This document shows positions 34,288 to 42,763 of a stretch of DNA of 51,788 nt, in pieces. A model generated the notes under the pieces. That model worked only from the letters and a program-made list of their open reading frames with translations. It did no database searches and was not told where the DNA came from. The number at the start of each line of letters is the position of its first letter. Position 1 is the stretch's first letter. The DNA is from Bacillota bacterium. Lineage in GTDB: Bacteria > Bacillota > Bacilli > Alicyclobacillales > SLC66. A program made the translations under genes and the position numbers. Where the stretch lies: NCBI GenBank assembly GCA_021846285.1, contig JAJZCB010000014.1, positions 1 to 51,788 of the forward strand, read 5' to 3'.

Positions 34288-35628
34288 TTAGACATTGAAC
34301 AGGACCTCCGCCGATCGGTTTGCTTCTTGTCTTACGCTGTCGTAGACGGCCCCATGATCGATCAGGGCCATGGCTGCGGCAGAAAGGGATTTGATCTCTC
34401 TAATGGAGAGTCCTCTCCAATCAGGCACTCTTACCTGCTTATATTCGTACAGTTGCAACTTCAACAGACCGCTCCCCTGGTTTCGCGATGAAGTCACAAG
34501 GCTGTCGAGATAAGGGTCACTATTGAGCAGTAGCCAGGCTGCTTCCGCCGGGAATCCACCAATAGGCGTTGATACATAAAAGTTGTCCGCGATGGCGACG
34601 TTCTCCTGATTCCAAAGATGGCGCGGAGCCTTCCGTATGTAGTAATTAAAGGCAATCGGCCCCTTTACGCTCTTTACGGAGATCTTTGCGGATTCCAGGT
34701 TGTTCGCGCCTGCCCGTTCTCTAAGCCAATCTTTCACCTCTGGGTCCTGAGGCGTGTCAGCCAGATACGCGCGCTCGTCCGGGTGAACCACAAGACCGGA
34801 GAGCTTTGCCTGTTTGACGAAGAAAGGTTCCGATCGGTCGTAGTAAGGGTCTGTCTGCGAAGCAAGAAAAACCTTTCGGAGAGGCAGGCTCGTTCCCCGG
34901 CGGATGGTAAGTAGTTGACCCAGCGCAACAAATCCATCGTCGGCGCGATCCGGTTGCTGGCATTCCCTTGGAAATGCGTGTTCTCTCTTACGGTACAGGA
35001 GTATTTGCGCATCAACCAAAACCTCCTGAAACGGAGCTTGTACGGACCAGGAAGATAGCAACTCTGCGTGGCGGGTCATCAGCTCCAATGTTCTTTTCCC
35101 GTAACCAGACTGCGTGATCGCATCGTAGACTATCGCGCATAAAACGCCGCCAGGCGCCAAATCAACCAACCCTTTTAGCAGGAAAAGCGCAAACAGGTTT
35201 GCCCTTCTGTCCAGGTCGCTTTCCAGCATCTTGGTCAAATACTGGTGGTATGTATCTTTTTTATTCTGAGGGATTGCCTCTTGCCGAATATAGGGTGGAT
35301 TCATGATAACGAGGTCGAACACCCCGGAGAGAGACTGGTCTGACAAATAATCTCTCATTCTGACCTCGCCGACAAGGCCAAGGGCATGATTGATCTCCGT
35401 GGTAAGCTGTGCCATTCGCTCATCAACGTCATAACAAATCAGTTCCAAACCATTCGCCCCAGCATTATTCAAGGACCGTGAGAATGTGGCGGGGCCGCAT
35501 GATGGGTCAAGGACTTTTCTGGCGTCAGGTTTAAATGACAAGGCTTTTTGCGCCATCTCCAGCGCAATGTTCTCTGGAGTCCAGACCTGGCCCAGGGCTG
35601 AGTTGAGAGTGAGTTGGGACTCTGTCAT
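34288..35628 (-). CDS. N6-adenine DNA methyltransferase
   Basis: A 446-residue methyltransferase. Motif I (AdoMet binding) is VLDPSCGPATF at residues 39-49 and motif IV is NPPY at 110-113, so the product is N6-methyladenine. The order and the long C-terminal half (about residues 230-446, likely target recognition) resemble Eco57I/TaqI-like gamma-class enzymes. It starts at ATG 35628, overlapping the stop of the cytosine methyltransferase by ATGA. No endonuclease motif is seen within it or beside it. A pair of methyltransferases of different type is typical for systems that recognise an asymmetric site and must mark each strand differently; here it may be orphaned (inference). Confidence 0.9.
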   Translation of the reverse strand: MTESQLTLNSALGQVWTPENIALEMAQKALSFKPDARKVLDPSCGPATFSRSLNNAGANGLELICYDVDERMAQLTTEINHALGLVGEVRMRDYLSDQSLSGVFDLVIMNPPYIRQEAIPQNKKDTYHQYLTKMLESDLDRRANLFALFLLKGLVDLAPGGVLCAIVYDAITQSGYGKRTLELMTRHAELLSSWSVQAPFQEVLVDAQILLYRKREHAFPRECQQPDRADDGFVALGQLLTIRRGTSLPLRKVFLASQTDPYYDRSEPFFVKQAKLSGLVVHPDERAYLADTPQDPEVKDWLRERAGANNLESAKISVKSVKGPIAFNYYIRKAPRHLWNQENVAIADNFYVSTPIGGFPAEAAWLLLNSDPYLDSLVTSSRNQGSGLLKLQLYEYKQVRVPDWRGLSIREIKSLSAAAMALIDHGAVYDSVRQEANRSAEVLFNV

Positions 35629-36740
35629 ACAAACAACCCTCTTAAAGACTCGGCGACAGCTTGCGCCATCAGAGGCGGCACAGCGTTTCCGATCTGCATG
35701 TGCAGACTTCGTTGGTTGCTGTAATAAGGGTTGAAATGATCAGGGAACGACTGCAACCGCAAAGCCTCTCGAACGGTGATGAGACGATCTTCTTGGTGGT
35801 GGTAATTTGCGCCTACATTGGGACGATTGAAGTAAGTGTTGATGGTGTATGCCGGCCTGTCCGGATGGAGTCGGCCATAAGTGGTTGTTCTGCCGCCTGT
35901 GGCCTTGAACGATAAAATGCGTTTGGTGGCCACCGAATCCGGTATATTCGTATAGTTGCCGCCGGGCGGAATGTGTCTGACAAATTCACGGTCAAGCAGC
36001 GACATAGTCGGCATCGATTGCAGCGTGACGGCAGCTTGACCCGATCTGCGCATGAGTCGGGAGTAGGCCGAATGCGGCGCCGTCAAATAGGCGGCGGCTG
36101 CTTTACTCCCCTTGACCAACGGAGCAGGCAAGTCATCAAGGGCTTGAGCCACAGAAATCGGCGTCTGTAACTCTGAGTCACCCAACAACTGGGCAAACTT
36201 AACCGAGTCAATAAGACTGAACACCCTCCGGCCAAGACGATGCCCCACCATCAGAACCCGCTGTCGTTTCTGTGGCACGAAGAAATCTGTGGCAACGAGT
36301 CTTAGAATCGTAACTTCATATCCTAATCGTGTGAATTGTTCGGCGAGGTGAATGGGGAGTCGTTTGCCATCAATTTTTGACGCCATAAGTCCAGGAACAT
36401 TCTCCATGACGAACGCTTGCGGCATTACACGTTCAATAGCTTGCTCAAAAGCGAATACCAGCTTGGCGCGAGGATCGTCTTCCAGCCGCTTCCCAACCAA
36501 AGAAAATGCCTGACAAGGCGGCCCGCCCACAATGACTTCAACTGGCGGTATTTGCTCAAGATGATCCCAAATATCGCCAACGATAACATCATGCCCAATC
36601 AGTTGCGCGTAGGATTTGGCTGCGTCTGCTGACCATTCATTGGCCCATCCGATCTCGTAACCTGTTGCTTGAAATCCAAAGTCCAGTCCGCCGCAGCCCA
36701 CAAATAGACCGGCCACGGTCGGTTTTACATATTCACTCAC
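35625..36740 (-). CDS. C5-cytosine DNA methyltransferase
   Basis: A 371-residue m5C methyltransferase. Motif I is AGLFVGCGGLDFGF, motif IV is GGPPCQAFSLVGKR with catalytic Cys76, and motif VI is FVMENVPG. Motif VIII is QKRQRVLMVG, and motifs IX-X are RLITVREALRLQSFPDHF and QIGNAVPPLMAQAV. The target domain lies at about residues 190-270. GTG at 36740 is chosen because GGAG sits six bases upstream; a GTG at 36752 is also in frame. It is followed without gap by the adenine methyltransferase and preceded by the PAS-GGDEF gene 45 bases upstream. It probably belongs to the same transcript. Confidence 0.93.
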   Translation of the reverse strand: MSEYVKPTVAGLFVGCGGLDFGFQATGYEIGWANEWSADAAKSYAQLIGHDVIVGDIWDHLEQIPPVEVIVGGPPCQAFSLVGKRLEDDPRAKLVFAFEQAIERVMPQAFVMENVPGLMASKIDGKRLPIHLAEQFTRLGYEVTILRLVATDFFVPQKRQRVLMVGHRLGRRVFSLIDSVKFAQLLGDSELQTPISVAQALDDLPAPLVKGSKAAAAYLTAPHSAYSRLMRRSGQAAVTLQSMPTMSLLDREFVRHIPPGGNYTNIPDSVATKRILSFKATGGRTTTYGRLHPDRPAYTINTYFNRPNVGANYHHQEDRLITVREALRLQSFPDHFNPYYSNQRSLHMQIGNAVPPLMAQAVAESLRGLFV

Positions 36741-36785
36741 TCTACACTCCACACTCCATTCCGTTATTTAAAGTAAAGGCGCATC

Positions 36786-38093
36786 CTATTTGGCCGCGCA
36801 TCTGCTCGCCCATTTTGATGTGTCCGTCATGGACAGACTCCAGTCTTCCGCAACGGCGTATTGATTTTTGCCCCGGCCCTTCGCGACATATAGTGCATGA
36901 TCCGCTTTTGTCAACAGAGTCTCTACGGTTGTTCCATGTATCGGGTGCATACTGATTCCGATACTGCCCGTCAGAAGAAACTCCTCTTCATTCAACAGTA
37001 AGCTTGTCTGAAAGGCGTCCAAAATGGCATGTGCGACGTCTGACACATCCTTTACTACGCTAACGGAGGGAACAACAATGACGAATTCATCTCCTGCAAG
37101 ACGCGCTACAAATCCAAATGGACCTACCGTTTCCTCAAGTAGCACCGCGACGGCCTGGAGAAGTTGATCTCCCACGGCATGTCCGCTCGTATCGTTCACC
37201 TGCTTGAATCCATCGAGATCAAGCATGATCAGCGCAGTCATACTATCACTTGGGCGCGAACCGTCTATCGATTTCGCCAGTTTCTCGGAGAAAGCCAAAC
37301 GGTTCGGAAGGCCCGTCAGTAAATCGTGATAGGCCATATAGTGAATGAATGACTCCGCTTGTTTACGCCGACTGACTTCACGGGCGACGATCACGACGGA
37401 GCTTACAGTATCGCCTTGAACAATAGGGTTCCCACGAATTTCGGTCATAAGCCACAAACCATCGCCATTTTTGTACCGAATCTCGACTGGCTCCTCATAC
37501 ACTTCTTGTCGAAGGAGTTCCATAAGCCGCTCCTGAACAAATGCCGCGTCTTCCGGGTGAACTAAGTCAATCGCGCGCTTACCCAGCACTTCGGAAACCG
37601 GAATTCCAAATATCTTTTCGTGGGACGGGGATGCATACCGTATCACTCCATGCGTGTCGAGAACCGCGATAAAGTCAGAGATATTATCTTCGATGAGTTG
37701 TAGTGTCTCGCCTTTCGACAGTAATGCTGCCGGCAGATCCAGTTTCTTCAAAATGACGTACACAGCGCGCACAGTATCTCCGTCACTAACCGGAATATAG
37801 GCAGCATGCCAAGGAACCGCGTCAGGTCCAACGACCAGCGTCAGTCTCTCTGTTGTCTGTCTGGCTTGTCGCGCACTCTCCAGCGCCCGTTCCACCGACG
37901 CGAGATCCGCGGATGAGACAAGGGAGAAAAAGGCATCGATTTGAATTCCGTCAATCGGGATACGGAACAGCGAGCGACCCGCTGGATTGACATCCAGACA
38001 GTGCCCTGCCAGGTCCAGCAGAAAGATCGGCTCTTCACTACATTCAAACAATGCTCGTTCATACGGGTGGTCTTCTCGTTTCAAGTAGCGCAC
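36786..38093 (-). CDS. PAS-PAS-GGDEF diguanylate cyclase
   Basis: A 435-residue soluble signalling protein. Residues about 5-120 form one PAS-like domain (EEPIFLLDLAGHCLDVNPAG), residues 130-250 a second (DFIAVLDTHGVIRYASPS, LVHPEDAAF, IRYKNGDGLW), and 255-420 the GGDEF domain (YHDLLTGLPNRLAF, DLDGFKQVNDTSGH). The signature is LAGDEFVIV: Ala replaces the first Gly, a variant found in some active cyclases. There is no RxxD inhibitory site at the usual place. The start is GTG at 38093 behind AGAGGTGG. It makes cyclic di-GMP, and the nearby EAL protein could degrade it. Neither PAS domain shows a recognisable cofactor site. Confidence 0.9.
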   Translation of the reverse strand: MRYLKREDHPYERALFECSEEPIFLLDLAGHCLDVNPAGRSLFRIPIDGIQIDAFFSLVSSADLASVERALESARQARQTTERLTLVVGPDAVPWHAAYIPVSDGDTVRAVYVILKKLDLPAALLSKGETLQLIEDNISDFIAVLDTHGVIRYASPSHEKIFGIPVSEVLGKRAIDLVHPEDAAFVQERLMELLRQEVYEEPVEIRYKNGDGLWLMTEIRGNPIVQGDTVSSVVIVAREVSRRKQAESFIHYMAYHDLLTGLPNRLAFSEKLAKSIDGSRPSDSMTALIMLDLDGFKQVNDTSGHAVGDQLLQAVAVLLEETVGPFGFVARLAGDEFVIVVPSVSVVKDVSDVAHAILDAFQTSLLLNEEEFLLTGSIGISMHPIHGTTVETLLTKADHALYVAKGRGKNQYAVAEDWSLSMTDTSKWASRCAAK

Positions 38094-38133
38094 CCACCAC
38101 CTCTCGTTCTGTTGCGTTTCTGTTTATGGTGTA

Positions 38134-39261
38134 TCAGATTCTCCGAAAGCGCGCAAGTAGTCTAATTTGCTGCAGAGCCAACCGCTGCATGCGCTCTTCC
38201 GCATACGAGTAGAAGCGTTTATACGCCGCGCAAAAATAATCCGGCGCCACGTCCCCGCCCTCGCCATATACGCGGTTGCGCGGACAGCCCCCCTGACAGA
38301 CGTTCTTCCACTGGCACGTCTGACATTCCGCAGGAAGTGTCGGCTTCAGAGTCGCAAAACGACGCATCGCAGGACTCGCGAGAAGCTCTGCGATGGACTG
38401 CTCCCCCACATTCCCCAATCGCCAATCCGCATCCATATAAAAATCGCACGGATAGGCGTCACCGTTTTGCTCCAGGACCAGCGTTTGCCCACAGGTCTTC
38501 GACAACACGCAAAATCCCGGATCGCGGTTCATGTACTGAGCCAGAACACTGTCAAACATGCGAATGGAGAAACGCGGGTACTCCTCGTCGTACCAATACT
38601 CGAACGCCTCGCACAGAAAATCCCCGTACTCGTCGGGCGTGATCTCGTAGGACCCACTCTGCTGGACGTCCTGTGCCGAAAAGGCCATGGAGGGGATGAA
38701 TTGAACCCACCGGAAGTCATGGCTGCGATAAAATTCCATCAATTCGCCTACACGACGCACGTTGCCGGGATGGATGACGGTGAGAACGTTATACTCGACC
38801 TGGTACCGATTGAGATGGGCCACGCCGCGCATGACGCGATCAAACGAGCCGACCCCAGAGTGCGTCACTCGCCGCGCATCGTGAATAGACTTTGGACCGT
38901 CAATGCTCACGCCGACCAGAAAGTTGTACTGTTTAAAGAACCGCGCCCACTCCTCGGTGATGAGCGTGCCATTGGTCTGCACCGCATTGCCGATGGACGT
39001 GCCGGGTGGCGCGTACTGCGCCTCGAGGGCGACCACCTCTTCAAAAAAAGGCAAGCCGGCCAGGAGTGGCTCTCCCCCCTGCCAGGCAAAGGATGCGGAC
39101 CCGACGGACAGATTCATATAGTTGCGGATGAAGCTTTCGAGCACATGCGGTTCGATTCGCCGAATCTCTTTCGGCTGACCTCCGCAATGGCTGTAGTAGC
39201 AGTAATCGCAGGCCAGATTGCAGGCCTCGGAAACCGTCTTCCACATGACGCTAATCGTCAT
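38134..39261 (-). CDS. Anaerobic sulfatase-maturating enzyme (radical SAM, SPASM)
   Basis: A 375-residue radical-SAM protein. The cluster motif is ACNLACDYCYY (Cys14, Cys18, Cys21), followed by WQGGEPLLAG, QTNGTLI and SIDGPKSIHDARR. The C-terminal SPASM region has CVLSKTCGQTLVLEQNGDAYPCDF, then ECQTCQWKNVCQGGCPRNR and FCAAYK, providing the cysteines for two auxiliary clusters, as in anSME. It oxidises the active-site Cys of sulfatases to formylglycine. The only sulfatase seen here is the Cys-type enzyme 28 kb away, its likely substrate. ATG at 39261 follows AGGAG and overlaps the stop of a 39-codon ORF. A role in peptide modification cannot be excluded. Confidence 0.9.
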   Translation of the reverse strand: MTISVMWKTVSEACNLACDYCYYSHCGGQPKEIRRIEPHVLESFIRNYMNLSVGSASFAWQGGEPLLAGLPFFEEVVALEAQYAPPGTSIGNAVQTNGTLITEEWARFFKQYNFLVGVSIDGPKSIHDARRVTHSGVGSFDRVMRGVAHLNRYQVEYNVLTVIHPGNVRRVGELMEFYRSHDFRWVQFIPSMAFSAQDVQQSGSYEITPDEYGDFLCEAFEYWYDEEYPRFSIRMFDSVLAQYMNRDPGFCVLSKTCGQTLVLEQNGDAYPCDFYMDADWRLGNVGEQSIAELLASPAMRRFATLKPTLPAECQTCQWKNVCQGGCPRNRVYGEGGDVAPDYFCAAYKRFYSYAEERMQRLALQQIRLLARFRRI

Positions 39262-39377
39262 ACGGTTCTCCTGCCTTTCTCATCCTCGCCGCACTGTGCC
39301 TCCAGGCCAAAACGTGCGCACATCTCCACGGGCGCCTGCAGTTCTCCAAGCGCTGATTGCACAAGCCCGCGCATCAT
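39258..39377 (-). CDS. Small ORF (39 aa) overlapping both EAL and anSME genes
   Basis: This unrecognised 39-codon frame starts at ATG 39377 (a second ATG follows at once), overlapping the EAL gene stop by ATGA, and ends with TGA overlapping the anSME ATG. Such exact double coupling is suggestive of a real gene. The peptide begins MMRGLVQSALGELQ, has two Cys in its second half and ends in a charged GEDEKGRRTV. No hydrophobic segment or known domain. The ribosome site ahead of it is weak (AGAGGTGG about 14 bases away), so translation would depend on coupling. It may also only be a spacer that carries the anSME ribosome site. No function is assigned. Confidence 0.35.
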   Translation of the reverse strand: MMRGLVQSALGELQAPVEMCARFGLEAQCGEDEKGRRTV

Positions 39378-42300
39378 CTCAAACACTCGTCCACCTCTTC
39401 ACTAAGCATCTTCAACGCCTCCTTAAATGGTTTGAGACTTACCCCCCAATCGACGGACGCCTGATTCGATTGTGCAAACAAGGGAACAGTGTCCCAGTAC
39501 GCGTCATACGCCCCATTCCAACTCGGCAAATGGCCATAGTGACCTTTGCGCTCCGCAAACCATCTCTCCAACGGACAAAAACAGACAGAAGACTGATGGG
39601 CGACACAGTGCTGGTACCCATCTGGGTTCATAAAAACATACGCAAGCAACGGGAGATCCTCGATGGGATAGGCCCGTGGGAAGCGCGGATGAGAGAGATC
39701 CGTTTCATGCGCCCATTCAATAAACGCATTCTCTGGCAGGGGTGGTGAAAGCAAATAGCCCTGCAGACGATATCCGCCCATTCGGGCCCAAAGCGCCAAG
39801 TCTTCTTGGTCTTCGATCCCTTCCGCAATCACAAGACGCCCTGATAGCGTCCCCAATTGGATGATTGCTCCAGCCACCGCAAAGACATTCGGATCGGTGC
39901 GAAAGCGTCTGATAAAGTGTTGGTCTAGTTTCAATTCATCTACGGGGAGATTGGCTGCGTGACTTAGCGAAGAATATCCGGTGCCAAAGTCATCAAGAGA
40001 GACAGTGAACCCCATTTTCTTGAGATCACGAATGACAACCATGGCGTGATCCAGGTCTATTAGCGCTGTGGTTTCCGTAATTTCAATGACTACTCCCTTA
40101 GCGGAGCGCCCCATAAAACAGGACTTCACATCATCCACAAAGTCTGGGTGCAAGAAGTGACGAGCGCCAATGTTTATGGATACGCGTAGAGAAAGACCCG
40201 AATCACGAAGTCTGTCTTGTAGAGCGACCGCTTCACGCAATACATGGTTACCCATTAAACGAATCAGGTTCGGATCTCTTTCTACTTCAGGCATAAAATC
40301 AACCGCTGAGATCCACCCTTTCGGCCCTGTCCAGCGCGCGAGCATCTCCACGCCATCAACCCTGCCGGTCAAACCGTCAACTTGAGGTTGCAAGAAAAAT
40401 TGAATCTCTCCAGACTTCAAGGCAGCCGGAAACGTTTGTCGAACGTGAAGACGCCTTTCAAGTTTTTTGGCAATGTTCCCTCCAAACATCCGATATGAAT
40501 TCCGACCCTCTTCTTTTGCTCTGAACAGTGCCTGATCGGCATACGTCAGCAGCGTTGAATACGTCTTCCCGTCATCTGGGTATATCGCCCATCCCAGACT
40601 ACCCGTCACATGCCCCGCGTGATGGTCCACGGAAGACACGGCTTCAAGCACATGCTTCGATATGTTCATCAGATCATCCGGTCGATCTATGGACACGCAG
40701 AGTCCAAACTCGTCGCTGCCGAGTCTGCCCAACCCCTCTTCGGGTCTCATCACACCCTGAAGACGCATCACCAAGTCCTGTAGCAAGCTGTCTCCCGCTT
40801 GATGGCCAAACGTATCATTCCATTCCCTGAAGCCATCCAAATCAAGGGTCCCGATGGCGATCATCCTTTTCTCCTGTTCGGCGCGAGTGATCGCCTTTAT
40901 CGCGTAGTTCCCAAAGGACATGCGGTTAGGCAACCCGGTAAGAGGATCACAAAGCCCCAACCGCACGATTTCTTGATGATTCTTGTGCTGTGCAAGCACA
41001 ATCTGAATGCTCGCGATCACTTGATCCATGAACATGCGAAATTCCGAAGTGAAATAACGATCATCCGGACCAGCCACGACCAAGACAGCCGATGGGCTTT
41101 CTTTGTCTTCTTCAAAAATGGGCCATCCGCCAACACTTTTCGTGCTCCAAAAAGACGAATCGCTGTTCTGGATCATCTGTAAATCGGAATCTTCTGCTGG
41201 ATTCACAACGACTGCATTCCCCTCGCGGTAGACGCGCGCCGCGACCAGTTGTCCATACGGCCGATTCTTGGGATCAATGGACGGCGTGAGTCTCCGAAGG
41301 GCCCTCTGATGATCTTCAGAACGAGCGTCGACCGCCACAATGCGGAGCCACTGCCGATCAGGCTCCGCCGGAACAGCAACAAACGCACCCAAAGCATCGG
41401 TTCCTTGAACAAGAGCCTGGACCACTGACTCAAACAAGCGCTCCGGAGGAGGATATTCCAGAAGTTTTTGTTGGAGTTCCGTTAAAATGATCTGGTATCT
41501 CCGAAGATTAGAAAGTTTTATTGCTTCCAGTCGTCGATCCAAAAACGTGCTGATATCCATGGCGAGACCCTTCATTAAATCCATCACACCAATGGGAAAG
41601 GAGGAATTGACACCTTGATGAAGTCCAATGATCCCCACTTGCCCGTCGCGCGTCTGAAAAGGGATCGCCGCCATTCCGCCTCCTAACCCGTTCTCCCGGA
41701 CAAACGCCTCCCAAGGACCTAGTCGCAGCCCTAAGGGCAATTCAGTGATTTGTGGAATCACTGTACGCAAAGCGATTCCGAACGGCCCTTGACCCTCTGA
41801 CACAGAAGCATCAATGGAAATGTGAAGATTTTTTGTCATATGCGCGGCAACGCCGGAAGCTGCCAGCACCTTCACCGACCTTTCTTGCTCTGAAACCAAG
41901 CCCGCCCAAACACACATACATCCGATTCTATCCGCGATACTATCCGTCAGTATTTGGAACACGTCTTCCAACCGAGCGTCAACCGATACAGAAAAGAGTC
42001 GATTAGCCTCCGCCAACACCTGATAAAACGCATCCCGACACGCAATCAGAGCCTTTTCCGCATCGCCGAAACCTTCCAAACACCAAAACATATCGAGCTG
42101 TAAGCGCTTAATCATGGCTTGCCTTAAAATAGCGGATTCCCCTTCAGAAATCCCCGAGAGAGTCTCTATGCCAGCCTCTAAATCCATGGCATAGAGGCTG
42201 TACGTCGCAACGAGCCAGTGAATGGGCAATCCGATGCGCTGATGCGCTTTACCCACATGATGCAGGATATTTCGCATCGAAACGTCGTAATCATGCAGCA

Positions 42301-42538
42301 GAATATTCCGATAGTGTTTGACCATATTTTTCATCAGTAATTCGATATCATGTCCGGTGAGAGCAGACGATACTTCGTCTTCTTGCAGCACATGCTGATA
42401 AAAGGTGTGGCTAAATTGCTGCGCCCGCACCGCCAAATAGGGGGCATACTGTATGACAAGTTGTTTTTCCATTGGATGTAAAACAAGAAATTCAGGTATG
42501 AGTACATCCATCGATAAGGACGAATCCATAATATCCAT
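39374..42538 (-). CDS. Globin-coupled sensor GAF-GGDEF-EAL cyclic-di-GMP enzyme
   Basis: A 1054-residue multidomain protein. Residues 1-165 are a sensor globin; His99 in HVGKAHQRIGLP is the expected proximal haem ligand, so oxygen or another gas is the likely signal. Two GAF-like domains follow (about 185-340 and 365-510). The GGDEF domain (about 520-680) has LGSDEFGLCV, a Gly-to-Ser change that may abolish cyclase activity. The EAL domain (about 695-940) keeps EMLARW, IEITET, LDDFGTGYSSL, LKLD, IAEGIED and LQGYLLSPPLP, so phosphodiesterase activity is expected. The last about 100 residues contain Cys, His and Trp (CFCPLERWFAERKGHYGHLPS) and resemble a CZB-like metal-binding domain. ATG at 42538; its ribosome site lies in a TTCC repeat. 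Confidence 0.88.
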   Translation of the reverse strand: MDIMDSSLSMDVLIPEFLVLHPMEKQLVIQYAPYLAVRAQQFSHTFYQHVLQEDEVSSALTGHDIELLMKNMVKHYRNILLHDYDVSMRNILHHVGKAHQRIGLPIHWLVATYSLYAMDLEAGIETLSGISEGESAILRQAMIKRLQLDMFWCLEGFGDAEKALIACRDAFYQVLAEANRLFSVSVDARLEDVFQILTDSIADRIGCMCVWAGLVSEQERSVKVLAASGVAAHMTKNLHISIDASVSEGQGPFGIALRTVIPQITELPLGLRLGPWEAFVRENGLGGGMAAIPFQTRDGQVGIIGLHQGVNSSFPIGVMDLMKGLAMDISTFLDRRLEAIKLSNLRRYQIILTELQQKLLEYPPPERLFESVVQALVQGTDALGAFVAVPAEPDRQWLRIVAVDARSEDHQRALRRLTPSIDPKNRPYGQLVAARVYREGNAVVVNPAEDSDLQMIQNSDSSFWSTKSVGGWPIFEEDKESPSAVLVVAGPDDRYFTSEFRMFMDQVIASIQIVLAQHKNHQEIVRLGLCDPLTGLPNRMSFGNYAIKAITRAEQEKRMIAIGTLDLDGFREWNDTFGHQAGDSLLQDLVMRLQGVMRPEEGLGRLGSDEFGLCVSIDRPDDLMNISKHVLEAVSSVDHHAGHVTGSLGWAIYPDDGKTYSTLLTYADQALFRAKEEGRNSYRMFGGNIAKKLERRLHVRQTFPAALKSGEIQFFLQPQVDGLTGRVDGVEMLARWTGPKGWISAVDFMPEVERDPNLIRLMGNHVLREAVALQDRLRDSGLSLRVSINIGARHFLHPDFVDDVKSCFMGRSAKGVVIEITETTALIDLDHAMVVIRDLKKMGFTVSLDDFGTGYSSLSHAANLPVDELKLDQHFIRRFRTDPNVFAVAGAIIQLGTLSGRLVIAEGIEDQEDLALWARMGGYRLQGYLLSPPLPENAFIEWAHETDLSHPRFPRAYPIEDLPLLAYVFMNPDGYQHCVAHQSSVCFCPLERWFAERKGHYGHLPSWNGAYDAYWDTVPLFAQSNQASVDWGVSLKPFKEALKMLSEEVDECLR

Positions 42539-42548
42539 CGTTGTTCTC

Positions 42549-42567
42549 TTCCTTCCTTCCTTCCTTC
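42549..42567 (-). repeat. TTCC tetranucleotide repeat over the ribosome binding site
   Basis: Four tandem TTCC units plus TTC (GGAA on the coding strand) supply the GGAAGG ribosome site of the globin-GAF-GGDEF-EAL gene, nine bases before its ATG. Slippage would change the leader length and the number of available sites. Confidence 0.7.
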
Positions 42568-42611
42568 AGTCACAAATTAGGAGGTGAAAGGACATGTCAG
42601 TTACTACTTGA

Positions 42612-42640
42612 AGTTTAATGATGCATAAAATCTATGTCAA
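42612..42640 (-). promoter_or_regulatory. Promoter of the c-di-GMP / anSME / methyltransferase operon
   Basis: Minus-strand TTGACA (42640-42635), a 17-base spacer and TAAACT (42617-42612) would start transcription near 42605, giving a leader of about 65 bases. It is the only good promoter noticed for the tightly packed genes down to 34288. Confidence 0.55.
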
Positions 42641-42763
42641 CACAATAGTCACACTTTATCCTCCTATTCGGTATTTTGTGGCAGTCTTCATCGGTATAAA
42701 ACTTTGGAGGACAATACATATACTCCTCTCTGAGCGCAAACCCGTTGGCTTGTACCCTGGGAT

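Noticed and set aside
38134-39261. Radical-SAM gene as a RiPP maturase or PqqE-like protein
   Set aside because: The C-terminal cysteine spacing and the GGCPRNR segment match anSME better; only the adjacent small ORF keeps the alternative open.
38167-39405. 412-codon plus-strand open frame
   Set aside because: Antisense of the anSME gene, without ribosome site or family features.
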